Below, piece after piece: positions 9,924 through 19,474 of a DNA stretch of 64,000 nucleotides. The stretch is taken from NCBI GenBank assembly GCA_913777945.1, contig CAJYTY010000022.1, positions 124,001-188,000 of the forward strand. The letters are read 5' to 3'. Both the position numbers and the translations under genes were made by a program. Under the pieces are notes generated by a model. That model did not search any database and was not told the DNA's origin. It was given only the letters and a program-made list of their open reading frames with translations. Source of the DNA: an uncultured Acinetobacter sp. (GTDB taxonomy: Bacteria; Pseudomonadota; Gammaproteobacteria; Pseudomonadales; Moraxellaceae). How positions within the stretch are numbered: position 1 is the stretch's first letter; every line of letters begins with the position of its first letter.

Positions 9924-10562
9924 TTATAGTACGATGTTGACTTCAGGTGGTGGGGGTGGCAAATCGCCCAAACCCGAGACTTCTTTTTGTCCTGCATCCA
10001 CTTTCTGGCTACCAGTTGAAATACTGGCAGAAACCCATTTAAAAAAAGCTTTAATTGTATTTGAATCTGCCGTTGCTAACTCAACAACAACTTCAGTGAT
10101 TTGTTTTAAAATTGAAGTATCGGCGCCATGTCCTGCTGCACAGGCCACAATTACTCCTGTTCTCACTTGTTGTAAACGCTGCAAACCTTTTCGCCAATCA
10201 TCTGTAGGCACCCCATCAGTCATAATGAAAATCAAAGGTTTCCAATCGCCTTTAACATCAACTGTGGTTTTCGCTACTTCCTGTTCAATTTTATCGGCTA
10301 ACAACGCTAAAGCACCACCCAATGCTGTAGTACCTGTAACTTGGAAATCTGGCGCTTGGAAAACAGCCAACTCAGTTAAAGGAACTAACTGTTTGGCTTG
10401 GCTGTCGAAACTAATTAAAGACAAATAAGCCGTTTCCAATGCATAAGGATCTTGACGTAACGTCGAAAGTAAAATTTGCACCCCATTTTTGACAGCTTCT
10501 ATAGGCTCACCATGCATAGAACCTGAGGTATCAAGTAATAAATAAACTGGTAAACGACGCAT
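9924..10562 (-). CDS. TerY-like vWA domain protein (paralog of 8575..9210)
   Basis: MRRLPVYLLLDTSGSM; TDGVPTDD; C-terminus DLPPPPPEVNIVL. Confidence 0.9.
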   Translation of the reverse strand: MRRLPVYLLLDTSGSMHGEPIEAVKNGVQILLSTLRQDPYALETAYLSLISFDSQAKQLVPLTELAVFQAPDFQVTGTTALGGALALLADKIEQEVAKTTVDVKGDWKPLIFIMTDGVPTDDWRKGLQRLQQVRTGVIVACAAGHGADTSILKQITEVVVELATADSNTIKAFFKWVSASISTGSQKVDAGQKEVSGLGDLPPPPPEVNIVL

Positions 10563-11023
10563 TATTTTTTTCCGTAATTTATATTATTAATAGTAGTATC
10601 ATTCTTACCATATTTTTCTTTACTGAACCATATTAAATAGACTGAACTGTATATTTTTTTTGACATCAAGTTCCAATTTAATTTAAAAAAATTTAATAAA
10701 TCCAAATACTAATTAATCTATATCTATTTTTTGGGAGCGAGGAACATGCAGACCTATAGGTATTCTAAACAGATACATAAATTTTTAAAAACTTTTCCAA
10801 TCAATCACATAAACTTCAACTTATCTTAAGAAAATTTTCACGATGACCAATAATCATTTTAAACTCCTGTATAAATATAAATCTTGCTTATGATAAGTTT
10901 CGCTAATGATTTTTCATGCTTGGTCGACACGGTATCCTAATTTTTACCAACACACTATCACTGTTAATTTATTGGAATACTCATATATATTAAATAGAGA
11001 TTTTAATTAAATATTTTTAAAAA

Positions 11024-11047
11024 AATAGGCCCGGAAGCCTATTCTAA
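11024..11047 (-). terminator. Rho-independent terminator of dnaX
   Basis: Minus strand AATAGGC-TTCCGG-GCCTATT followed by a T run, just past the dnaX stop. Confidence 0.8.
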
Positions 11048-11058
11048 AATAATAGTAT

Positions 11059-13224
11059 TTACTTCAATTGAATACTCTGTAATTGACCATCGAAAGTATC
11101 TAGTAGTGATTTCACCACCTTGTTTTCACTCATCAAGGTTACCGCACGTTGGAAAGCTTTTTCTTTACGCTCTGACTGTTTGATAAACGGCGTAATTGAG
11201 GCCACTTCACCATATTGCACTTTAAACTGTGTGTTTGGCCAACGAGTGATCAACTCGGATTCAAGCGCATGTTGTAACTGAGACAACATACCTTCATATT
11301 GCTGAGGAATAATAAAAATACTGGTGCCATCAATTTGCCCAGTCATCAATCCATATTGAGCGAGCTCTTGCACTGCAGGTGAAAGTTGACTGCCTCTAAA
11401 CCAAAACTCCCATTTTTCAAGTGTCCACTCACCTTCAAGTACCTGTTCTTGAAGTTTCAAAATGTCTTGAGGCATTAGGTTATTAGGCTCAAGCGCTTCG
11501 CTACTCACATCCGCGTTAATTCCATGGGCTTGAAGAGGTTCATTTTCTAGCACTGGCTCAATGTTGCTTAGATTTGACTCTTCAACAGCAAGCGCAGAAG
11601 TGTCTTCAATAGGCTGACCAAATAAATCAGTAGGTACATCGGACGCTACATCAGTTAAGGTTTGTAATTTTGGTTGTTCGAGATTTTCCTCTGGCTGAAG
11701 CTCGGTTTCTACTGGAAAAAGCGACATATCTTGTACGCTCAGTGCAGGCTCAACTGTGCTAGGTTCTAGACCGATTAATCCATCTGTTTCAATATCAAAA
11801 ACCAAAACATCTGAATTTTCAGGTTCAGTTATAAGAGCTTGCTCAGAAACTGTATGATTGAGCACCACGTCATCCGACTCAACGTCGAGCGCTGATTCTT
11901 CGAAATGCTCTGGTATTGGTGTTGGCTCTGCTTGAGCTGACGGCGCTTCAGTTAAGCGCTGTTCATGACTTTCATCAACTGCTTCTATTTCTTGTATAGA
12001 TTGCTTAGATTCTAAGGCGGTATGTGTATGACTATTCGGTTCACCCGTTTCAGCTGATTCAACTGAAACAGTGGTCGTACTGTGTGTAGAATGCTCCAGA
12101 GTGGTAGGTGCAGATTCGTGCACCACAATTTCATCGAGGGCCAATGGGCGAAACGCCAGCAGGCGTAGTACACACATCTCGAAGCCCTGCTCCTGAGTCA
12201 CCGCGAGCTGAAGTTCGGCACGTCCTTTACAGGCGATTTGGTAATAGAGCTGCAAATCTTGTGCAGATACAGTTTTCGACAGTGCAAGTATTTTTTGATT
12301 AATTTCGTCGCTATATTTTAAGCTTAGTTCAGGCAGATACTGAAGCAATGCCAGCTCGTGTAATGTCGAAATCAATTGATCAAGCACCAGCGATACATCG
12401 AGCGCTTGTTGTCGAAATTGCATTAACAACTGACTGACGCGCTGCGGGGCATTTTGATGGATTGCCAGAATCAGATCATAAATAATAGTACGATCAATTA
12501 GCCCCAGCATTTCTTTAACATCTCGATGCTGAATTTCACCCTGACCATAGGCAATCGCCTGATCGGTCAGTGACAAAGCATCACGTAAAGAACCTTGCGC
12601 CGATTCAGCGATTTGCCAAATAGCGTCTTTTTCGGCTGAAATATCTTCTTTGGTTAAAATTTCGGTCAAATGCGATGTAATCTCATCGACTGCCAGCGGG
12701 CGCAAAGTAAATTGTAAGCATCTTGAAATCACCGTGATCGGAAGCTTTTGCGGATCGGTGGTGGCAAATAAGAATTTGACGTGTTCAGGTGGCTCTTCAA
12801 GTGTTTTGAGCAAGGCATTAAATGAATGCGTCGATAACATATGCACTTCATCAATCAAGTACACCTTAAAGCGCCCTTGAGTCGGTGCGTAAGGAACATT
12901 ATCCAGCAGCTCTCGAGTGTCTTCTACTTTGGTTCGAGAAGCAGCATCAATCTCGATCAAATCAATAAACCGGCCTTCATTTACAGCCTTACAGGTCGTA
13001 CAAACTTCACATGGTGTAGAGGTAATGCCAGTTTCACAGTTTAAACACTTCGCCAGAATACGGGCGATTGTAGTTTTACCTACGCCACGTGTTCCGGTAA
13101 ATAAGTAGGCATGATGCAAGCGGCCACGTTCAAGCGCACTCGTAAGCGCACGAGACACATGATTTTGACCCACGAGTTCGATAAAGTTTCGTGGACGATA
13201 TTTTCTGGCCAGTACTTGATACAT
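11059..13224 (-). CDS. dnaX: DNA polymerase III subunit gamma/tau
   Basis: ORF track 11059..13287; likely start MYQVLARKYRPRNF at 13224; HAYLFTGTRGVGKTTIAR, zinc-module cysteines, LIDEVHMLS. Confidence 0.95.
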   Translation of the reverse strand: MYQVLARKYRPRNFIELVGQNHVSRALTSALERGRLHHAYLFTGTRGVGKTTIARILAKCLNCETGITSTPCEVCTTCKAVNEGRFIDLIEIDAASRTKVEDTRELLDNVPYAPTQGRFKVYLIDEVHMLSTHSFNALLKTLEEPPEHVKFLFATTDPQKLPITVISRCLQFTLRPLAVDEITSHLTEILTKEDISAEKDAIWQIAESAQGSLRDALSLTDQAIAYGQGEIQHRDVKEMLGLIDRTIIYDLILAIHQNAPQRVSQLLMQFRQQALDVSLVLDQLISTLHELALLQYLPELSLKYSDEINQKILALSKTVSAQDLQLYYQIACKGRAELQLAVTQEQGFEMCVLRLLAFRPLALDEIVVHESAPTTLEHSTHSTTTVSVESAETGEPNSHTHTALESKQSIQEIEAVDESHEQRLTEAPSAQAEPTPIPEHFEESALDVESDDVVLNHTVSEQALITEPENSDVLVFDIETDGLIGLEPSTVEPALSVQDMSLFPVETELQPEENLEQPKLQTLTDVASDVPTDLFGQPIEDTSALAVEESNLSNIEPVLENEPLQAHGINADVSSEALEPNNLMPQDILKLQEQVLEGEWTLEKWEFWFRGSQLSPAVQELAQYGLMTGQIDGTSIFIIPQQYEGMLSQLQHALESELITRWPNTQFKVQYGEVASITPFIKQSERKEKAFQRAVTLMSENKVVKSLLDTFDGQLQSIQLK

Positions 13225-13362
13225 GGATGCTCCTTGGTTTGCCCATAAGCATACTGTTTTTTTGAACGTTAGTGAATGAATAAGCACAATATCCGTTCAG
13301 AGTTGCTTTAAAGTGCAGCAGTTGCTCGGCATATTTAAAGACGCTTATGGGCAGCAGAGAAT

Positions 13363-14865
13363 TTACTCTGATATTTTGTGTGGTACTACAGTTGCTGTTT
13401 TGGGCAAGGTTATCCATACAAAAACAGATAAAATCACGAACATCACTCCTGCAATACTCAGCACAATACTATGTGATGCAGTAAATGCATTTGCAGCCGC
13501 AGCCATTACATCATGTGCCAAAGTAGGTTCGAGCATCTTTACTGCTTGAACTGCCTCTCCAACCGAAGCTGACGCTGTTTCTACCCACTGTATAGGCAGA
13601 TTTTCTGGTAAAACGATTGCACGCGTGTAGAAAAATGACAGCATAAGGCCAAAAATTGCAATGCCTAATCCGGCTCCTAACTCGTAGGCCATACCCTCAA
13701 TTGCACCCGCCGCAGTGGCTTTATGAGGTGGGACAGAAGACATAATTGCTGCCGTAGAAGAAAGTAGTGCAATTTCAACGCTAATTCCCATTATCACCAT
13801 CCAAGCCCAAGCTTGCATATGTTGTGTATCAAAGTTGATTGACGCTAGACCAAAAAAACTAAACCCACATGACAGCATTCCGAGTGTTGCCACTGGCCTT
13901 AAACCATAACGGTTCATCAAAACACTGGCAAAAGGCCCACCCACACTAATTGCCACCATAAACGGTACAATAAACAAACCGGCCTCAAGGGGTGAATAGC
14001 CATACACAAATTGCAACTCTTGCGAAAGCAGTAGTTCAAATCCGACTAACGCAATCATGGCCACCATCGCCATGATGACACTGGTTGAAATCACCGGATG
14101 CTTAAATAAGTGTACATCAATCATCGGCGCTGGCGTTTTTAGTTGATGACGAATAAAGCCAGTAAAGAGTACAAAACCTACAATCATGACCATAAAAATT
14201 GTCATGCTTGGTGCATGCATCGCAGTTTTGGCGGCATAAATTAATGTCAAAATAGCCACCACCAAGATCAACGCCTGAAATAGATTCAGGGCTTGTTTGT
14301 GTTGTATGTGCTGTTTAGGCACCCAAAAAGCCGTGAGTAGAATCACTGTAATAATAATTGGAACGTTGATTAAAAATACTGCGCCCCAAGAGAAATGCTC
14401 CAGTATAAAGCCGCCGAGCAATGGTCCAAATGCAGCACCTCCTCCTCCGACTGTTCCCCAGATACCTAGCGCATAATTACGCTGTTTTTCATCTAGAAAT
14501 GTGGTTCTTAATCCTGAGAGCGTGGCAGGTAAAATCATAGCTGCACCTAAGCCCAAAAGCGCCCGTGCTGCTATTAGCAGTGCTGCAGAATTTGCAAAAG
14601 CAGCCAGTAAAGATGCAAGACCAAAAATGGAAGCCCCGACCAGCATGAGGCGCTTAAATCCAATTCGGTCGCCTAACGCCCCCATTGGTAAAATTAAACC
14701 TGCCATAATGAGTGAATAAATATCAATCACCCACAGCATTTGCGTGCTCGTGAGCGCCAAATCTGCACTAAGCGTTGGAATAGCGACATGCAATACTGTT
14801 GCATCAATCGATACTGGTAAATAAATAAGGACGATGATCGCCAAGATCATCCATTTGCGGTACAT
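13363..14865 (-). CDS. MFS transporter, DHA2/SmvA-QacA-like drug efflux
   Basis: 500 aa multi-TM protein; LWVIDIYSLIMAGLILPMGALGDRIG and related DHA2 motifs. Confidence 0.85.
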   Translation of the reverse strand: MYRKWMILAIIVLIYLPVSIDATVLHVAIPTLSADLALTSTQMLWVIDIYSLIMAGLILPMGALGDRIGFKRLMLVGASIFGLASLLAAFANSAALLIAARALLGLGAAMILPATLSGLRTTFLDEKQRNYALGIWGTVGGGGAAFGPLLGGFILEHFSWGAVFLINVPIIITVILLTAFWVPKQHIQHKQALNLFQALILVVAILTLIYAAKTAMHAPSMTIFMVMIVGFVLFTGFIRHQLKTPAPMIDVHLFKHPVISTSVIMAMVAMIALVGFELLLSQELQFVYGYSPLEAGLFIVPFMVAISVGGPFASVLMNRYGLRPVATLGMLSCGFSFFGLASINFDTQHMQAWAWMVIMGISVEIALLSSTAAIMSSVPPHKATAAGAIEGMAYELGAGLGIAIFGLMLSFFYTRAIVLPENLPIQWVETASASVGEAVQAVKMLEPTLAHDVMAAAANAFTASHSIVLSIAGVMFVILSVFVWITLPKTATVVPHKISE

Positions 14866-14878
14866 AACACACCCAAAT

Positions 14879-14942
14879 TAAAGTTGGACACTTGTTCAAG
14901 TTGATCTTATTATATTCAAACTTGAACATATGTCCAACTTTA
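14879..14942. promoter_or_regulatory. Large inverted repeat, putative TetR operator between divergent MFS and TetR genes
   Basis: taaagttggacacttgttcaagtt ... aaacttgaacatatgtccaacttta; near-perfect arms separated by an AT-rich spacer. Confidence 0.75.
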
Positions 14943-14972
14943 TTTATGATAAGACTTGTATGTTTCACCACT

Positions 14973-15578
14973 ATGGATGACATGAATTATTTAAATCGAG
15001 AAGAAAGACGCGCCATGATTTTAAGTGCCGCCAAACAGGTTGCCCTTCAAGATGGACTAAGTGGATTAACGGTTCGACGCGTGGCTGCTGAGGCGCAGGT
15101 TTCTACAGGTCAAGTTCATCATCATTTTCAGTCTAGCTCTCACTTAAAAGCCGAGGTTTTTGTCGAACTGATGGATCAGCTCAATGAAATTGAAGATGGC
15201 ATCGAAACAAGTAATCAAATGGTACGGATTCGCTTGATCTTAGGTTATGAAGATACTGAACAGACTCAGGCATATCTCAGATTGTGGAACGAAGCTGAAG
15301 TATTGATGCAACAAGATGAACAGATCCGCCTGGCCTATCAACTGACCATGCAGCACTGGCATGCAGCACTGATAAAGGAAATCCAAACAGGTGTTATGCT
15401 TAAACAATTCAAAGATTTAACCATGCCTCAAATTCATGAAGTGGCATGGCGTCTGATTGCATTTGTTTGTGGGCTAGACGGTATATTTAAAATTGGCTTG
15501 CAAGGTTTTGAAGAAAGCTCCTTTAAATATCATGTACAGATTATGCTGGACTATGAGTTACTGGCTTCAAAACATTAA
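14973..15578 (+). CDS. TetR-family transcriptional regulator
   Basis: ORF track 14892..15578. The upstream part overlaps the palindrome, so MDDMNYLNREERR at 14973 is the likely start. HTH: LTVRRVAAEAQVSTGQVHHHFQ. Confidence 0.85.
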   Translation: MDDMNYLNREERRAMILSAAKQVALQDGLSGLTVRRVAAEAQVSTGQVHHHFQSSSHLKAEVFVELMDQLNEIEDGIETSNQMVRIRLILGYEDTEQTQAYLRLWNEAEVLMQQDEQIRLAYQLTMQHWHAALIKEIQTGVMLKQFKDLTMPQIHEVAWRLIAFVCGLDGIFKIGLQGFEESSFKYHVQIMLDYELLASKH

Positions 15579-16837
15579 AACCAGCCTTTTTTACCCTTTA
15601 AAAATAAATCCGCACAGCGTAAGGTTTCTTGAGTCAAACTCCACAAGCGATAATCCCCTGTGATTGATCCGATTTTGAAATTATGAACATATGCGAAACT
15701 GAGATTGCGTTCTGGATCACACCATGCACCAGAACCGTTATAGCCAATGTGTCCAAATCCATGTTTGGCTCGCTTCCCCAGTGTAATTACGCGGTGGTAA
15801 CCTAATCGCCAATGCATTGGTATTGGCATGACCTTGTCTCTAGAAAAACTTTGAATTGTGCTGAGCTGTTTAAAAACCGCAGGCTTGATCAGTGTTTTAT
15901 CTTCAAAACAGCCTTGATTAGCCAGCATTGCATAAATCTTACTTAGGCTATTTGCAGTAAAAGCACCATTAGCAGCCGGAATGACGGCTTGTAAACCTTC
16001 ATCACTAAAAAAACTGAAATGACGCATTCCTTTAGGCATCATGGCGTCCTGAAAATCTTGCGGGTTTTGGCCTGTCCATGTCACCAATTTATCCATTACA
16101 CTCGTTTTCTTTTGCTGGTGAGATGTTTTATGTATTGGCGTTCCGACTTTTTCTACAGACTTTACTGGCGCAATGAGTCGTGCCACACGCGAAAGTTCAG
16201 AAACTGGTACGCCAAAATAAGCACCATCTAATTTCAACGGCTCGACTAGATATTTTTGCATCAAGTCTGGAAGTGTTGCCCCTGTTGCCTTTTCTAGCAC
16301 CCCGCCTACCAGCCAACCAAATGTTAATGCCTGATAAGCTTGAGCATGGGTCGCTGTAAATCGAGGTGCTGTGCTTTCAAAGACTTCTAGCATATGCGGC
16401 CAGTCCAGCATTTCACTGGCATCTTGGATCGTGTTTCGAATATCGTATAAACCGCTTTGATGACTCAGAACATCTCTTAAGCTAATCTTTTGCTTGTTCT
16501 GCTGAGCAAATTCAGGCCAGTAATAGGCAATTGGTCGGTCATATTCCAAATAACCCTCACTCACGAGGATATGTGCCAATGTTGCAAGTACGCCTTTACC
16601 AGTTGAGTAACTGACAGAAAGCGTATTGGCATCCCACAACTCATCACGAGATTTTTTACCCGTAAAAATATCGACAACTTTTTGTGTTCCGAAATACACG
16701 GCGAGTGCCGCTCCCCCTTGATCAGTTCGGGCATCTTGTAAACGACTAAAATGCACTGCCAGATCGTGGAATCGCTCATCTAGAATACCGTGATAATTTT
16801 GAGTATCGGCTGAGAAATATTGAGTTAGTGTATTCAC
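15575..16837 (-). CDS. Beta-lactamase-fold serine hydrolase/esterase (class C-like)
   Basis: SVSYSTGKG (SxxK), LRDVLSHQSGLYD, C-terminal HIGYNGSGAWCDPE. Confidence 0.85.
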   Translation of the reverse strand: MNTLTQYFSADTQNYHGILDERFHDLAVHFSRLQDARTDQGGAALAVYFGTQKVVDIFTGKKSRDELWDANTLSVSYSTGKGVLATLAHILVSEGYLEYDRPIAYYWPEFAQQNKQKISLRDVLSHQSGLYDIRNTIQDASEMLDWPHMLEVFESTAPRFTATHAQAYQALTFGWLVGGVLEKATGATLPDLMQKYLVEPLKLDGAYFGVPVSELSRVARLIAPVKSVEKVGTPIHKTSHQQKKTSVMDKLVTWTGQNPQDFQDAMMPKGMRHFSFFSDEGLQAVIPAANGAFTANSLSKIYAMLANQGCFEDKTLIKPAVFKQLSTIQSFSRDKVMPIPMHWRLGYHRVITLGKRAKHGFGHIGYNGSGAWCDPERNLSFAYVHNFKIGSITGDYRLWSLTQETLRCADLFLKGKKGWF

Positions 16838-16866
16838 TGTATGTCCCTATTTTTATTATTGTTACA

Positions 16867-16896
16867 TTCCCGGCACATCACGATATGTACCGGGAA
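16867..16896 (-). terminator. Hairpin downstream of the MaoC-like gene
   Basis: ttcccggcacat-cacgat-atgtaccgggaa; weak T tract, so terminator role uncertain. Confidence 0.4.
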
Positions 16897-16903
16897 GAAT
16901 TGT

Positions 16904-17773
16904 TTAAAGGCTTTTCACTTGGCCTGAAACATGTGGCTTTTGAGAACGCTGATTTCGGATCAAGAAATCGGTTTCAGAAGGACTTGATGCCGTTAAAAAC
17001 TCAACGGTCGATGGCAAAAATAGCGGCAACTTAAACCAAACATCTGCTTCATAGGCCGAAGGTAAATCAATACTGGCCAAAGCACGTGCTTTGCTCCACA
17101 TGCCGTGAGCAATTGCTTGCTTAAAGCCAAATGCCTTTGCTGTCATCGCATGAATATGGATCAGATTATAATCACCCGAGATTTTGGCATAGCGGCGCCC
17201 TGTGTTTTCAGCAACCGTCCAGACATCTTGAACTTCATAATCAGGTAATTGAGCTTCTTTGGTTTTTTCGGCTGTACTACTTGATATTTTTTGGCGAGAA
17301 AGATAAGTCGTTATTCCTTCCATCACCGTCTCTGCTCCCACCTTTACAGTGGTGATAAAATCAAATTGCAGGCCTTTATCATGTGGCTGAATATCGCCAA
17401 ATCGACAAGAAAGACTCAGTGCTTCATTAACGCCAATTGGACGAGTTTGCTTGATCTGATTACGAATATGCACCAAACCCAGAATCGCAAAAGGAAAGTT
17501 TTCTGTCGTCATCATGTGCATTTGCAAACTTTGTGACAACACTGCCAAATAGATTGCCGGAATTGTATCGTCGCTTTTAAATCCACAGACTTGATTGTAA
17601 TCATTTAAATGATCTTGATCGATTCGAAAGGAGTCGACAACATATTCCACTTTAGGCAATACTCGCTCGCCTTTGGGTTTTTTAAATACCAAACCTTGTA
17701 TGACTTTCGGATAAGCCAAATAGGCTTTCGGCAGTTGACTAAAATGACGCGTATTCATAACGAACCTTTTCAT
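16904..17773 (-). CDS. MaoC-like hydratase/dehydratase domain protein
   Basis: 289 aa; hot-dog hydratase signature YAKISGDYNLIHIHAMTAKAFGFKQAIAHGMWSKA. Confidence 0.85.
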   Translation of the reverse strand: MKRFVMNTRHFSQLPKAYLAYPKVIQGLVFKKPKGERVLPKVEYVVDSFRIDQDHLNDYNQVCGFKSDDTIPAIYLAVLSQSLQMHMMTTENFPFAILGLVHIRNQIKQTRPIGVNEALSLSCRFGDIQPHDKGLQFDFITTVKVGAETVMEGITTYLSRQKISSSTAEKTKEAQLPDYEVQDVWTVAENTGRRYAKISGDYNLIHIHAMTAKAFGFKQAIAHGMWSKARALASIDLPSAYEADVWFKLPLFLPSTVEFLTASSPSETDFLIRNQRSQKPHVSGQVKSL

Positions 17774-17805
17774 TAAAATGTATTTGTTTTTAAGTCTGTG
17801 TTTGT

Positions 17806-17834
17806 GAAAAAGGGATGTTCTTACATCCCTCTTT
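17806..17834 (-). terminator. Rho-independent terminator of the fabG-like gene
   Basis: Minus strand AGGGATGT-AAGA-ACATCCCTTTTT. Confidence 0.75.
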
Positions 17835-17842
17835 AACCCTCA

Positions 17843-19234
17843 TTATGCACCGAGCAGACTCTGACCACAAACCCGAACTACATTTCCATTCAGACCAGTG
17901 GATGCACTTGATGCAAACCATGCGATTGTCTCGGCAACATCAACAGGTAAGCCCCCCTGATTCATCGAGTTCATACGGCGCCCAGCCTCACGGATAGCAA
18001 ACGGAATAGCGGCTGTCATTTGTGTTTCGATAAATCCTGGCGCCACTGCATTGATGGTGATTCCATTTTTCAAAATTGGCGCAGTAAATTTAACCAAACC
18101 AATCACGCCAGCCTTAGACGCTGCATAATTGGTCTGACCCAAGTTACCCGCAATCCCGCTGATTGAAGAAACACAGACAATTCGACCATTTGCATTCAAG
18201 CCATCATTTTCGAGTAAATAGTCGTTGATTCGCTCTGCTGCGCTCAGATTAATATTGATTACCAAGTCCCAAAGTTCTGGTTTCATGTTGGCCAGCGTTT
18301 TGTCGCGAGTAATACCTGCATTGTGCACAATAATATCAAGGCCGCCATTTTTTTGTGCAGTCGCTTTTATTTTTTCGCCTGCATCGGCTGCCGTAATATC
18401 AAGCCCGAGAGCAGAACCAGAGATATCAGCAGCAACTCGGTCTAAATCAGCCTGTTGCTGTGGCACATCAAGGCAAATGACATGCGCACCATCACGTGCC
18501 AAAATATGGGCAATCGCTTCACCAATCCCACGGCTTGCTCCCGTCACCAAAGCAGTTTTACCTGCAAGTGGCTTGTTCCAGTCAACTTTTACCACTTCTG
18601 CTTTAGAAATACGAATCACCTGACCAGATACATAAGCAGATCGCGGCGAAAGTAAGAAACGCAATGTAGACTCAAGATTGTTGGCTGCGCCTTCATCGAC
18701 ATAAACCAGTTGCGCAGTGATTCCTTTTTTAAACTCTTTTCCTACAGATTTTACAAAGCCTTCGAGAGCTCGCTGCGCAATCGCCTGTTTCACCGTTTTG
18801 GCAGACTCCGGTGTGGTAGCCACGACAATCACACGACCTGAACCTTCGATTTGACGGGCAATCGGATTAAAAAATTTATGTAACTCGTTTAATTGTTCTG
18901 AGTTTTGAATTCCTGATGCATCAAAAATAACGGCTTTGAATCGAGATTCTTTATCTCCAGAATTAAAAGCACGTAAGTTTAAGCCCACTTGTGCAGCAGC
19001 CTGCTGAATATCGGTATTGTTGCCTGCATAACTGTCTGCATGAATGGTACTGAGCACATTGGCTATAGCAGAAGATAAAACACCTTCAGGTGCTGCACCA
19101 ACCAATACAGCACCACGAATCACTGGCTGACCTTGCTCGAAACGATCCAATACCACGGGCGATGGCAAGCCGAGATTCTTCACAACGAATTTACCGATTG
19201 GCGATTGAGTAAATGCTTGGTATTGATCAATCAT
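17843..19234 (-). CDS. fabG: 3-oxoacyl-ACP reductase (FabG-like SDR with N-terminal extension)
   Basis: GKTALVTGASRGIGEAIA, NAGITRDKTLANM, YAASKAGVIGL; ~200 aa N-terminal region as in high-molecular-weight FabG. Confidence 0.9.
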   Translation of the reverse strand: MIDQYQAFTQSPIGKFVVKNLGLPSPVVLDRFEQGQPVIRGAVLVGAAPEGVLSSAIANVLSTIHADSYAGNNTDIQQAAAQVGLNLRAFNSGDKESRFKAVIFDASGIQNSEQLNELHKFFNPIARQIEGSGRVIVVATTPESAKTVKQAIAQRALEGFVKSVGKEFKKGITAQLVYVDEGAANNLESTLRFLLSPRSAYVSGQVIRISKAEVVKVDWNKPLAGKTALVTGASRGIGEAIAHILARDGAHVICLDVPQQQADLDRVAADISGSALGLDITAADAGEKIKATAQKNGGLDIIVHNAGITRDKTLANMKPELWDLVININLSAAERINDYLLENDGLNANGRIVCVSSISGIAGNLGQTNYAASKAGVIGLVKFTAPILKNGITINAVAPGFIETQMTAAIPFAIREAGRRMNSMNQGGLPVDVAETIAWFASSASTGLNGNVVRVCGQSLLGA

Positions 19235-19474
19235 CTTAATAATCTCTCATGCAAATTAATTTTTAAACATGTTCACAAGCTACGCGTTCCACATCATTGT
19301 GTTGTAAAGGTGTTAGCTCGATCGCATTGTGGATTTGAATAAAATAATACTTGAGTTAATCTTGATATGTGTTGACCCGAATACAATCTACAATGTCATT
19401 CTAGTCAATACAGGTCTATTTTAATTATGTTAATGTACCGTCAATAACATCATAATCATGCTTGGAAAAGCCTT

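Noticed and set aside
9913-10428. 171-aa plus-strand ORF opposite the vWA gene
   Set aside because: Antisense shadow; the minus strand encodes a clear vWA protein with MIDAS motif.
9924-10562. Simple tandem duplication or transposon origin of the vWA genes
   Set aside because: The proteins are clearly diverged apart from ends and motifs, and no flanking repeats or transposase were seen.
11059-13224. Possible dnaX programmed frameshift (E. coli-like gamma production)
   Set aside because: No A-AAA-AAG slippery site with downstream stem seen on reading; only short A runs.
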